Of a stretch of 63,415 bases of DNA, positions 43,431 to 52,333 are shown in pieces; position 1 is the first letter of the stretch; the number at the start of each line of letters is the position of its first letter. The notes beneath the pieces were generated by a model that saw nothing but the letters and a program-made list of their open reading frames with translations, was not told the origin of the DNA and ran no database searches. Source of the stretch: Hyphomicrobium_A sp036559705 (GTDB lineage: Bacteria; Pseudomonadota; Alphaproteobacteria; Rhizobiales; Hyphomicrobiaceae); NCBI GenBank assembly GCA_036559705.1, contig DATBSP010000044.1, positions 1-63,415 of the forward strand. Reading direction: 5' to 3'. Position numbers and translations under genes: made by a program.

Positions 43431-43700
43431 ATGGAACAATATTCGCCCTACATGCCTTGGATCGCGATGGCCGTGAACGGCCTGGTCGCCGGTTGGCTCG
43501 CCCATCTGCTGCTGGGCGGCGGCGGCATCATCCGCGACATCTTCGTCGGTATCATCGGTGCCTTTGTCGGCGGCGCGCTGGTGCAGGCGGGCCTCCTCAA
43601 GCTGCCGTTTCTGCTCGACTGGCCGTGGGCGCATCAGATCCTGGTCTCGACCATCGGCGCCATCCTCATCATCATCATCGCTCGCATCATCGGCCGTTAA
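43431..43700 (+). CDS. GlsB/YeaQ/YmgE-like membrane protein, copy 2
   Basis: An 89-residue protein with the same layout as the preceding gene: LVAGWLAHLLLGGGGIIRD, GIIGAFVGGALV and a hydrophobic C-terminus ending in IIIIARIIGR. The two share the central LLLGGGG and GIIGAFVGG motifs, so they look like a tandem duplication. ATG at 43431 is 34 bases from the previous stop. Function unknown. Confidence 0.8.
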   Translation: MEQYSPYMPWIAMAVNGLVAGWLAHLLLGGGGIIRDIFVGIIGAFVGGALVQAGLLKLPFLLDWPWAHQILVSTIGAILIIIIARIIGR

Positions 43701-43778
43701 CCGGGCGGCAAAAGCGCAGATTTGCGCCGTGGGCGTGGGGCCCTACAATGGCTGTAGCTGAGGCTGGAGCTTTGTGAA

Positions 43779-44720
43779 TTGAGCGCGCCTGCCACATCCG
43801 ACGCTACACCCGTTGCTGCCGAAGCCGGCGCAGCGCGGCCGCGACCCGCCAAACCGTCATGGATCCGCGTCCGCGCCCCAGGGTCGGCGGCGCATGCCGA
43901 GACAGTTCGCATCGTGCGCAGCCACGGCCTCACGACCGTATGCGAGGAGGCCGGCTGCCCCAACATCGGCGAGTGCTGGAGCAAACGCCACGCGACGTTC
44001 ATGATCATGGGCGACACGTGCACGCGCGCCTGTGCCTTCTGCAACGTGCGCACCGGCCTGCCGCGCCCGCTCGATCCGCAGGAGCCGGCACGCGTCGCCG
44101 CCGCGGCCAAGGAGCTGGGGCTGACGCATATCGTTGTCACTTCAGTCGACCGCGATGACCTGAGCGACGGCGGGGCCGACCATTTCTCGCGCGTCATCAC
44201 GGCGTTGCGTGACGCGTCCCCTGCGATGACCGTCGAGGTGCTGACGCCCGACTTCCTGCGCAAGGACGGCGCGTTGGAGCGGGTGCTCGCCGCCCGTCCC
44301 GATGTCTACAACCACAATCTCGAAACGGTTCCGCGCCTCTATCTGTCGATCCGCCCCGGCGCACGCTATTTCCATTCCCTGCGGCTCTTGCAACGCGCCA
44401 AGGAAATCGACCGCGGCATCTTCACCAAGTCGGGCATCATGGTGGGCCTCGGGGAAGGGCGCCAAGAGGTGATGCAGGTCATGGACGACCTGCGCTCGGC
44501 CGGGGTCGATTTTCTCACCATCGGCCAGTACCTGCAGCCGAGCCCACGGCACGCACCGGTCGTGCGCTTCGTGCCACCCGATGAGTTCGACGCGCTACGC
44601 TCGATCGCCGTCGCCAAGGGTTTCGCCCTCGTCGCCGCCAGCCCGCTGACGCGCTCGTCGTATCACGCGGGCGAAGACTTCGCGAAGCTCCAGGCGGCCC
44701 GCCGCGCGGCACATTCTTAG
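43779..44720 (+). CDS. lipA: Lipoyl synthase
   Basis: LipA inserts two sulfur atoms into protein-bound octanoyl groups. The 313-residue radical SAM protein has the auxiliary cluster cysteines C-x4-C-x5-C (Cys55, Cys60, Cys66, in CEEAGCPNIGEC) and the radical SAM cluster C-x3-C-x2-C (Cys81, Cys85, Cys88, in CTRACAFC). The C-terminal RSSYHAGE is present, so both clusters look complete. The start is TTG at 43779. The gene follows lpdA and the two GlsB-like genes; lipB lies about 43 kb away. Confidence 0.96.
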   Translation: MSAPATSDATPVAAEAGAARPRPAKPSWIRVRAPGSAAHAETVRIVRSHGLTTVCEEAGCPNIGECWSKRHATFMIMGDTCTRACAFCNVRTGLPRPLDPQEPARVAAAAKELGLTHIVVTSVDRDDLSDGGADHFSRVITALRDASPAMTVEVLTPDFLRKDGALERVLAARPDVYNHNLETVPRLYLSIRPGARYFHSLRLLQRAKEIDRGIFTKSGIMVGLGEGRQEVMQVMDDLRSAGVDFLTIGQYLQPSPRHAPVVRFVPPDEFDALRSIAVAKGFALVAASPLTRSSYHAGEDFAKLQAARRAAHS

Positions 44721-44738
44721 GGCGGAGCGGAGCCGGCC

Positions 44739-45209
44739 TTGCCCACCTTCGAGACAAGGCGGCGTGTTCCCTTCACCGCCGAACAGATGTTCGCTGTCGT
44801 CGCCGACGTCGAGCGCTATCCTGAGTTCGTGCCGCTATGCGAGCAGCTCGTCGTCAAGCAGCGCGAGGTTGGCAGCACCCACTCGACCCTCACCGCCACC
44901 ATGAGTGTCGGCTATCACGCCATCCGCGAGACCTTTACCAGCCGTGTCACGCTGCGGCCGGAGCGCAAGGAGATCGACGTCGTCAAGATCGACGGCCCGT
45001 TTGCGCGGCTCACCAACCGCTGGCGGTTCCATGACGTGCCGGGCGGCTCGGAAATCTACTTCCACATCGACTACGTGTTCGCATCGCGCGTGCTGGCGCT
45101 GCTCATGGGCACCGTGTTCGACAAGGCCGTGCGCAAATATACGGAAGCCTTTGAGGCACGGGCCCGCGCCCTTTACGGCACGAGCGCAACGGTGGCGGAT
45201 AATAGCTAG
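44739..45209 (+). CDS. Ubiquinone-binding START-domain protein (Coq10/RatA-like)
   Basis: A 156-residue SRPBCC/START-fold protein: FETRRRVPFTAEQMFAVVADVERYPEFVPLCE, then RPERKEIDVVKIDGPFARLTNRWRF and a C-terminal FDKAVRKYTEAFEARA. Coq10 homologues bind ubiquinone; E. coli RatA has been linked to ribosome binding, but the alphaproteobacterial members are mostly assumed to be Coq10-like. The start is TTG at 44739, 18 bases after lipA. Its stop shares CTAG with the convergent pentapeptide gene. Confidence 0.85.
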   Translation: MPTFETRRRVPFTAEQMFAVVADVERYPEFVPLCEQLVVKQREVGSTHSTLTATMSVGYHAIRETFTSRVTLRPERKEIDVVKIDGPFARLTNRWRFHDVPGGSEIYFHIDYVFASRVLALLMGTVFDKAVRKYTEAFEARARALYGTSATVADNS

Positions 45210-45994
45210 CGGATAGCCTTCTCGACGTTGCGCGCCGTATCGAGCCCCAGAGCGGTGTTGAGACCGCGCGCGCCGGTGAGAATGGCGCCATCGAGATCGG
45301 CCTCGCTGAGATCGGCGCTGGACAGGTCGGCGCCCGTCAGATCGGCGCGCGACAGGTCGGCTTTGCGCAGCACCGCGCCGGTGAGGTTGGCGCCACGCAG
45401 ATTGGCAAAACGCAGCATCACGTAGCCGAGATCGGCGCCGGAGAAATTGACCTTCGAAAGATCGGCACCGGCCAGCTCCGTGCGCCACAGGTGCTCGATG
45501 AACCCCGTCTTGTTGAATGGGGCGAGCATGGCACCTGCCAAATTGGCCCCGCTGAAATTCGTGCGGTTGAAACGGCCGAACAGGCGCGCACGGCTCAGGT
45601 TGGCACCGGCAAAGCTCGCCACCTCGCTGGGCAAGGCCGCCAAGGTCGAGAAGCTCGAGGGACGCAGAAAGCTCGTGTCGGACAGATCCGCGCCGTCGAA
45701 GCGGGCGCCGATGATCACGACGCGATCGAGGCGGGCGCCTTTGAGATTTGCCTTCGATAGATCGGCGCTGCTGAGGTCGGCGCCAAACAGGTTGCTGTTG
45801 GCCAACACCGCGCCTTTGAAGTCGAGCCCGCTCATATCAAGCTCGCGCAGGTCGAGGCCACCAAGCTGCAACGGCTTGTTCCGATCTGCGCTGTAAAGCC
45901 GCGCCGCAATGTCGCGCACCGTCACATCGGCCGCGTAGGCCATGGCCGGCAGGACCATCGCCAACGCGACGACTATGCATTGCACGCTACGCAT
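45206..45994 (-). CDS. Exported pentapeptide-repeat protein
   Basis: A 262-residue protein with signal peptide (about 1-21, LPAMAYA) and more than 25 pentapeptide units of A(D/N)LxX type, such as GADLSSADLSKANLKGA and later SRADLTGADLSSADLSEADL. The units form a right-handed beta helix. Between them is a 35-residue break (SFLRPSSF to SEVASF). The role is unknown; export suggests a periplasmic or surface scaffold. It overlaps the cinA stop by eight bases, and its own stop is interlocked with the convergent Coq10-like gene. Confidence 0.85.
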   Translation of the reverse strand: MRSVQCIVVALAMVLPAMAYAADVTVRDIAARLYSADRNKPLQLGGLDLRELDMSGLDFKGAVLANSNLFGADLSSADLSKANLKGARLDRVVIIGARFDGADLSDTSFLRPSSFSTLAALPSEVASFAGANLSRARLFGRFNRTNFSGANLAGAMLAPFNKTGFIEHLWRTELAGADLSKVNFSGADLGYVMLRFANLRGANLTGAVLRKADLSRADLTGADLSSADLSEADLDGAILTGARGLNTALGLDTARNVEKAIR

Positions 45995-46505
45995 GCGAAA
46001 GCCCTGGCTTCACGACGCCACGCGCCAGTTTCAGCGCCTGGCGCACGCTGGCGAGGCGCACGTCTCGGCGTCCGATGTCCCCAAAGCGGCATTCATGCGT
46101 GCGTGTTCTCTCGCCCTTGGCGGCGACAGCAATATAGACGAGCCCCACCGGCTTTTCCGGCGAGCCGCCGTCCGGTCCGGCGATGCCGGTGATCGAGACG
46201 GCGACGTGCGCGGGGGTGTTTTTCAGCGCGCCTTCGGCCATAGCACGTCCCACTTCAGCGCTCACGGCGCCATAGCGCGCGATGAGGTCGGCCGGCACAC
46301 CAAGCAGCTCGGTTTTGGCGGCGTCGGAATAGGTGACGAAGCCGCGTTCGACCATTGCGGAGGCACCCGGCACCTCGGTCAACAGTCCCGCCAGCAAGCC
46401 GCCCGTGCAGCTCTCCGCCGTGGCGATCAACAACGCACGCCGCTGCAGCTCCGCGAGCAGCGATTGCGCAGCGTCGTAAAGATCAGGGGGAAACAGCGAG
46501 CTCAT
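45987..46505 (-). CDS. pncC: Nicotinamide-nucleotide amidohydrolase (CinA C-terminal/PncC)
   Basis: The 172-residue protein consists of the CinA C-terminal domain alone. It has LIATAESCTGGLLAGLLTEVPGAS with the catalytic Ser/Thr region, then GVSAEVG-like GAVSAEVGRAMAEGAL, and SITGIAGPDGGSPEKPVGLVYIA. It deamidates NMN to nicotinate mononucleotide for NAD recycling. The N-terminal ADP-ribose pyrophosphatase domain of full CinA is not present, as in many proteobacteria. It is the second last gene of the minus-strand ispDF run. Confidence 0.93.
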   Translation of the reverse strand: MSSLFPPDLYDAAQSLLAELQRRALLIATAESCTGGLLAGLLTEVPGASAMVERGFVTYSDAAKTELLGVPADLIARYGAVSAEVGRAMAEGALKNTPAHVAVSITGIAGPDGGSPEKPVGLVYIAVAAKGERTRTHECRFGDIGRRDVRLASVRQALKLARGVVKPGLSHA

Positions 46506-46586
46506 GAACCTCGACAGTCCGCGGGCCGCGCCTTACGGCGCTGCTGAAGATAGTCCCGCGAACCGTAGCCGAGGTCAAACCAGGGG

Positions 46587-47099
46587 TCAGACCGGCGCCA
46601 GCTTCTCGGCCTGGTGCAGCAGGCTGTCGAGCGTATTGCGGCTCTCCGCACCCATCACCGTGAAGGCACGCTTCTGCGCATCCTGCCAGATCGGGAAGGC
46701 GTCCTTGAGGATCGCCTGGCCCTTCGGCGTGAGGTGCAGGCCGCGCCCGCGACGTCCTGCCGGCGGGTCCATGTTGATGTGGCCCAGCGCCAGCAAGCGC
46801 TTCAGGTTGCGCGACAGCGTCGACTTCTCGATGTCGAGCTCGTGCCCGATCTCGACGGCGGTGATCGCATCGCGCGCGGCAAGCTGGGCGAGTAGCGTAT
46901 ACTGGCTCGCAGTAATGCCGAGCGGTCGCATGGCGTCGTCGTAGACGCGTGTAACGATGCGCGAAAGTTGCCGGACGCGCGTTGCAAGGCAGGCGTTCGC
47001 CGTCGTCTCGGCGATATCCGCAATGCTCGCGGTCTCAGCCGGTTTGCGCTCCAGCGTGTGGGTCATCAGGTTCATGTCGGCCCCCGAGTTCGTGGTCAT
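46587..47099 (-). CDS. MarR-family transcriptional regulator
   Basis: A 170-residue winged-helix protein. It shows QLSRIVTRVYDDAMRPLGITASQYTLLAQLA, the recognition region EIGHELDIEKSTLSRNLKRLLALG and the wing GRRGRGLHLTPKGQAIL. MarR proteins bind DNA as dimers and respond to small ligands or oxidants. Only one cysteine is visible (CLATRV), so multi-Cys redox sensing is unlikely. AAGGTGG precedes the ATG. It sits between ispDF and pncC; the target genes cannot be told. Confidence 0.88.
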   Translation of the reverse strand: MTTNSGADMNLMTHTLERKPAETASIADIAETTANACLATRVRQLSRIVTRVYDDAMRPLGITASQYTLLAQLAARDAITAVEIGHELDIEKSTLSRNLKRLLALGHINMDPPAGRRGRGLHLTPKGQAILKDAFPIWQDAQKRAFTVMGAESRNTLDSLLHQAEKLAPV

Positions 47100-47173
47100 A
47101 CAACCACCTTGGGCCTTGATGCCGCGATTCTGTCGCAGGGGTCAAATGTGTGAGCAACTCAAAGGAATCACCG

Positions 47174-48361
47174 CTAATCAGTTGGCAACAGCACGGTAGC
47201 GCTGGCCATGGCGGCGATGCCTTCTCCACGGCCGATAAAGCCCAGGCCTTCCATCGTCGTCGCCTTGATGCCGATGCGCGAGACGTCGATCCCGAGGATG
47301 TCGGCGACGGCCTCGAGCATGCGCTGGCGGTGCGGGCTAATTTTCGGGGCTTCGCATAGGAACGTCACGTCGACGTTGACGATGCGGCCGCCGCGCTTGC
47401 GCACGCGCTCCGCCGCATCGGCGAGGAAAATGCGCGAGGCCGCACCACGCCACGCTGGGTCGCTGGGCGGAAAGTGCTGGCCGATGTCGCCGTCTCCGAT
47501 GGCGCCCAGCAGCGCGTCGGTAAGTGCATGCAACCCGACGTCGGCATCGGAGTGCCCTTCCAGGCGGTGTGTATGGGCGATTTTTATGCCGCACAGCCAC
47601 ACATAATCGCCCGGCGCAAAGCGGTGGACGTCGAAGCCGCTTCCGTTGCGCGGCTCGAGCAGGGCAGGGGCCGGCGACAGCAGGCGCTCGGCAAGCGCGA
47701 TGTCGGCGGCAGTCGTCAGCTTCATATTGCGGGCGCTGCCGGCGACGAGCTTGACGGCGAGGCCGGCCCATTCGGCCAGTCCCGCATCGTCGGTGAAGTC
47801 GGCGCGTCCGGCGGCCGCGGCGCGGCGATGCGCATCGAGGATCGCGGCATACTGGAACGCTTGCGGCGTCTGTGCGCGCCACAAACCGTCACGGTCGACG
47901 GTGCGTGCGATGGTGCCATCAGCGTTGGCCTGCTTCAGTGTATCGCTGACCGGCTCGGCGGCGATGGCACCGGGGCTCGTGTCGAGGGCGGTAATCAGCC
48001 TGCCGATCAGACCGGCATCAACGAACGGGCGCGCTGCGTCATGAATGAGAACACGATCAGGCCCGCGAGCGCCCAGCGCTTCGAGGCCAGCGAGCACCGA
48101 GGCCTGGCGTGTTGCGCCGCCTGGCACCGGGCGCAGCAGGCGCTCGGCGAACGGAGCCGCAGCCCTGTCATAGAGTTCGGTGTCCTCGCGGCCAATAACG
48201 ACCACGGCTGCCTCAATCTGCGGATGCAGGGTCAAAGCGCGCAGTGAGTGCGCCAGCACCGGCTCCCCAGCCAGTGGTAGGTACTGCTTGGGGACGTCGC
48301 TGCCGCTCCGCGCCCGCGACCCGCGGCCAGCTGCAACGATAACCGCCGCCGTCGTCGTCAT
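47174..48361 (-). CDS. ispDF: Bifunctional IspD/IspF isoprenoid synthesis enzyme
   Basis: The 395-residue protein joins IspD (cytidylyltransferase, N-terminal, VAAGRGSRARSGSDVPKQYLPL) with IspF (MECDP synthase, C-terminal, GSGFDVHRFAPGD, GHSDADVGLHALTDALLGAIGDGDIG). They are two steps of the methylerythritol phosphate pathway. The IspDF fusion is known in alpha- and epsilonproteobacteria. ATG at 48361 begins the canonical TTTAAVIVAAG. It is divergent from dusB across 167 bases. Confidence 0.96.
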   Translation of the reverse strand: MTTTAAVIVAAGRGSRARSGSDVPKQYLPLAGEPVLAHSLRALTLHPQIEAAVVVIGREDTELYDRAAAPFAERLLRPVPGGATRQASVLAGLEALGARGPDRVLIHDAARPFVDAGLIGRLITALDTSPGAIAAEPVSDTLKQANADGTIARTVDRDGLWRAQTPQAFQYAAILDAHRRAAAAGRADFTDDAGLAEWAGLAVKLVAGSARNMKLTTAADIALAERLLSPAPALLEPRNGSGFDVHRFAPGDYVWLCGIKIAHTHRLEGHSDADVGLHALTDALLGAIGDGDIGQHFPPSDPAWRGAASRIFLADAAERVRKRGGRIVNVDVTFLCEAPKISPHRQRMLEAVADILGIDVSRIGIKATTMEGLGFIGRGEGIAAMASATVLLPTD

Positions 48362-48440
48362 TGTCGCACCCGTAAGGAAAGCCCCGGCCTGCTTAGCCAG
48401 AATGGCGTTTTTGGGCAATTGTGGACAGGCTTGTTCGCGC

Positions 48441-48469
48441 TTGCGAAATGATCCGCAACCACATATTCT
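48441..48469 (+). promoter_or_regulatory. Candidate sigma70-type promoter for dusB-ntrBC
   Basis: TTGCGA (441-446 of the 48-kb block) lies 17 bases before TATTCT (464-469), each matching four of six consensus positions. It is about 60 bases upstream of the dusB start. The surrounding stretch to 48520 is AT-richer than the genes. This is a weak pattern match and needs a mapped transcript start. Confidence 0.3.
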
Positions 48470-48528
48470 GCCCAAATGAAGGGCATCATTCTGTATTGCC
48501 TAATTACTAAGCATATCACAGGGTTGTG

Positions 48529-49536
48529 ATGACGTCGCCTACCGGCGCCCTCACCATCGGGGGTTTTAGTGCGTCGAACCAGGTTCTTCTCGCGCCGATG
48601 TCCGGCGTGACCGACTTGCCGTTCCGTCGCCTCGCACATCGGCTCGGCGCCGGCCTCGTCGTCTCCGAGATGGTGGCGAGCGAAGAGCTTGTGCGCCAGC
48701 GCGCCGACGTCATGCGCCGCGCGCAGGGCCGCGAGCTTTCCCCGTTCGTCATTCAGCTCGTCGGACGCGAAGCCGAATGGATGGCGGAAGGTGCGCGCAT
48801 CGTCGAGGGGATGGGCGCCGACATCGTCGACATCAACATGGGATGCCCGGCGCGCGTGGTCACCGGCAAGCTCTCGGGAAGTGCGCTTATGCGCGACCTC
48901 GACCATGCCCTATCGCTCATCGAGGCTGTCGTGCGCGCCGTGCGCGTGCCCGTCACCCTGAAGATGCGGCTCGGCTGGGACGACAAAAGCCGCAACGCGG
49001 CGGAACTAGCCAAGCGTGCCGAGGCCGCCGGCGTCAAGATGATCACCGTGCATGGACGTACGCGCTGCCAGTTCTTCAAGGGCCGCGCGGATTGGAGCGC
49101 CGTGCGTGAGGTAACGAGCGCCGTCTCCATTCCCGCCATCGTCAACGGCGACATCACGTCGGCCGAGGACGCTGTCGACGCATTGAAGGCTTCCGGCGCC
49201 ACCGGTGTCATGATCGGCCGCGGCGCTTATGGCGCGCCGTGGCTGCCGGGCCGCATTGCCGCCTACCTGGCAACCGGCAAGCTGCCCGCCCCACCCTCGC
49301 TCTCCGAGCAGGCGGAGATTGCCGGCCAGCACGTCGAGGCGATGCTCGCCCACTACGGCGCCCCGCTCGGCCTGCGCAACGCACGCAAGCACATCGGCTG
49401 GTACCTGGAAAAAAGCGGGCGCGCCGCCGACACGGTGAAGGCGTGGCGCCGCCAGCTGTGCACCGAGAATAATCCCGCGCGCGTGCTGCAAGGTCTGGCC
49501 TCCTTCTACGATGACACGCGCGAGGCGGCCGCATGA
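48529..49536 (+). CDS. dusB: tRNA-dihydrouridine synthase (DusB/NifR3 family)
   Basis: Dus enzymes reduce uridines in tRNA using FMN and NADPH. The 335-residue barrel protein has LAPMSGVTDLPFRRL, the catalytic-cysteine motif INMGCPARVV, MRLGWDDKSRNAAELA, HGRTRCQFFKG and the FMN phosphate site GVMIGRGAYGAPWL. A GTG codon directly before ATG 48529 is a possible start. It overlaps ntrB by four bases (ATGA). Dus before ntrBC is a classical arrangement (nifR3-ntrBC). Confidence 0.94.
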   Translation: MTSPTGALTIGGFSASNQVLLAPMSGVTDLPFRRLAHRLGAGLVVSEMVASEELVRQRADVMRRAQGRELSPFVIQLVGREAEWMAEGARIVEGMGADIVDINMGCPARVVTGKLSGSALMRDLDHALSLIEAVVRAVRVPVTLKMRLGWDDKSRNAAELAKRAEAAGVKMITVHGRTRCQFFKGRADWSAVREVTSAVSIPAIVNGDITSAEDAVDALKASGATGVMIGRGAYGAPWLPGRIAAYLATGKLPAPPSLSEQAEIAGQHVEAMLAHYGAPLGLRNARKHIGWYLEKSGRAADTVKAWRRQLCTENNPARVLQGLASFYDDTREAAA

Positions 49537-50684
49537 GCAAGACCGCCACCGCTACCCGCCCACCTGCTGCGGCCCGCAGGCCCGTGGAGCACGACCTGCT
49601 GCTCATGGCGCTACCACACCCGATCATCGTGCTGGCCGAAGAGAACCGCATCATCTTCGCCAACTCGGCGGCAGAGGCGTTCCTGTCGAGCGGCATCGCG
49701 CTTTTGAAGCGCATCAAGCTCGACGAGGTCGTCGCATTCGGCTGTCCGCTCATGGCACTCGTCGACCAGGTGCGCACCTCGGGTTCTTCCGTCAACGAGT
49801 ATGGTGTCGAGGTCGCCGGGCCGAAGTTTCAAAGCCCCAAGCTGGTCGACGTTTATGGTGGCCCAATGCAGGACCAGCCGGGGCTCGTCGTACTGATGCT
49901 GCAGCAGCGCAACATGGCGCAGATGATCGAGCGCCAGCTCACGCATCGCGCCGCGGCACGCTCGGTATCGGGCCTCGCCGCGGTCCTTGCCCACGAGATC
50001 AAGAACCCGCTGTCCGGCATCCGCGGCGCCGCACAGCTGCTCGAACAAAACCTTACCGACGCCGACCGCGCGCTGACGCAGCTGATCTGCTCGGAGACCG
50101 ACCGCATCCGCAATCTCGTCGATCGCATGGAAGTCTTCGGCGACGAGCGCCCGCTGTCGAAAGAGCCTGTCAACATTCACGACGTGCTCGATCACGTGCG
50201 CCGGTTGTGCGAGTCGGGCTTCGGCCGTGGCATCCGCTTCATCGAGGACTACGACCCTTCGCTGCCCCCGGTGCCGGGCAATCGTGACAAGCTCGTGCAG
50301 GCGATCCTCAACCTCGTCAAAAATGCCGTCGAGGCCATCGGCGACAACAGGGGGCAGGGCCGCGTCGTCATCCAAACGTCGTTCCGTCCCGGCGTGCGCC
50401 TCTCCGTGCAGGGATCCAACACGCGCATCAGCTTGCCGCTGATGATTCAGATCGAGGACAACGGGTCCGGCGTTCCCGAGCACCTGAAGGAGCACCTATT
50501 CGATCCGTTCGTTACCACCAAGCCGTACGGCACCGGCCTCGGCCTCGCGCTCGTCGCCAAGATCATCAACGACCATGGCGGCATCATCGAGCTCGATAGC
50601 GAGCCCAAGCGCACCGTCTTCCGCGTCCTGCTGCCGATGCAGGACCACCCGTCCGCCCCGAACTCCCGCTCGAGCCCGAGGTAA
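49533..50684 (+). CDS. ntrB: Nitrogen regulation sensor kinase NtrB
   Basis: NtrB phosphorylates or dephosphorylates NtrC according to PII (glutamine) status. The 383-residue cytoplasmic protein has an N-terminal PAS domain (IIVLAEENRIIFANSAAEAFL). The phosphorylated His154 is in VLAHEIKNPLSGIRGAAQLLE, and the HATPase domain has NAVEAIGDN, DNGSGVP and GTGLGLALV. It overlaps dusB by four bases and ntrC follows three bases later. Confidence 0.95.
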   Translation: MSKTATATRPPAAARRPVEHDLLLMALPHPIIVLAEENRIIFANSAAEAFLSSGIALLKRIKLDEVVAFGCPLMALVDQVRTSGSSVNEYGVEVAGPKFQSPKLVDVYGGPMQDQPGLVVLMLQQRNMAQMIERQLTHRAAARSVSGLAAVLAHEIKNPLSGIRGAAQLLEQNLTDADRALTQLICSETDRIRNLVDRMEVFGDERPLSKEPVNIHDVLDHVRRLCESGFGRGIRFIEDYDPSLPPVPGNRDKLVQAILNLVKNAVEAIGDNRGQGRVVIQTSFRPGVRLSVQGSNTRISLPLMIQIEDNGSGVPEHLKEHLFDPFVTTKPYGTGLGLALVAKIINDHGGIIELDSEPKRTVFRVLLPMQDHPSAPNSRSSPR

Positions 50685-50687
50685 TCT

Positions 50688-52136
<1,449 letters not shown>

Positions 52137-52233
52137 CCTGCACGCGGTTCTCCCCTTCAAATCCAAGTCGTAAGCTGCGCGCGCTTGCGCCGGGCCGCGA
52201 CCGGCGTTACCAATTGGCCACGTCGCGAAAATG

Positions 52234-52257
52234 TCACAGTCTGTTGTTTTGCTGTGA
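52234..52257. promoter_or_regulatory. TCACAG-N12-CTGTGA inverted repeat upstream of ntrY
   Basis: TCACAG (52234-52239) and CTGTGA (52252-52257) are perfect inverted halves 12 bases apart, about 80 bases before the ntrY start. The arms contain the core of CRP/FNR-type half-sites in outward orientation. The element could be an operator for ntrYX, but I cannot name its protein. Confidence 0.3.
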
Positions 52258-52333
52258 TCACGAAATCGCGGGCCGCCACTTAGCGTGGTCTCAATGAAAC
52301 TGGCCTCCCCCGGCCGTTATCGAAAGTTCGCTG

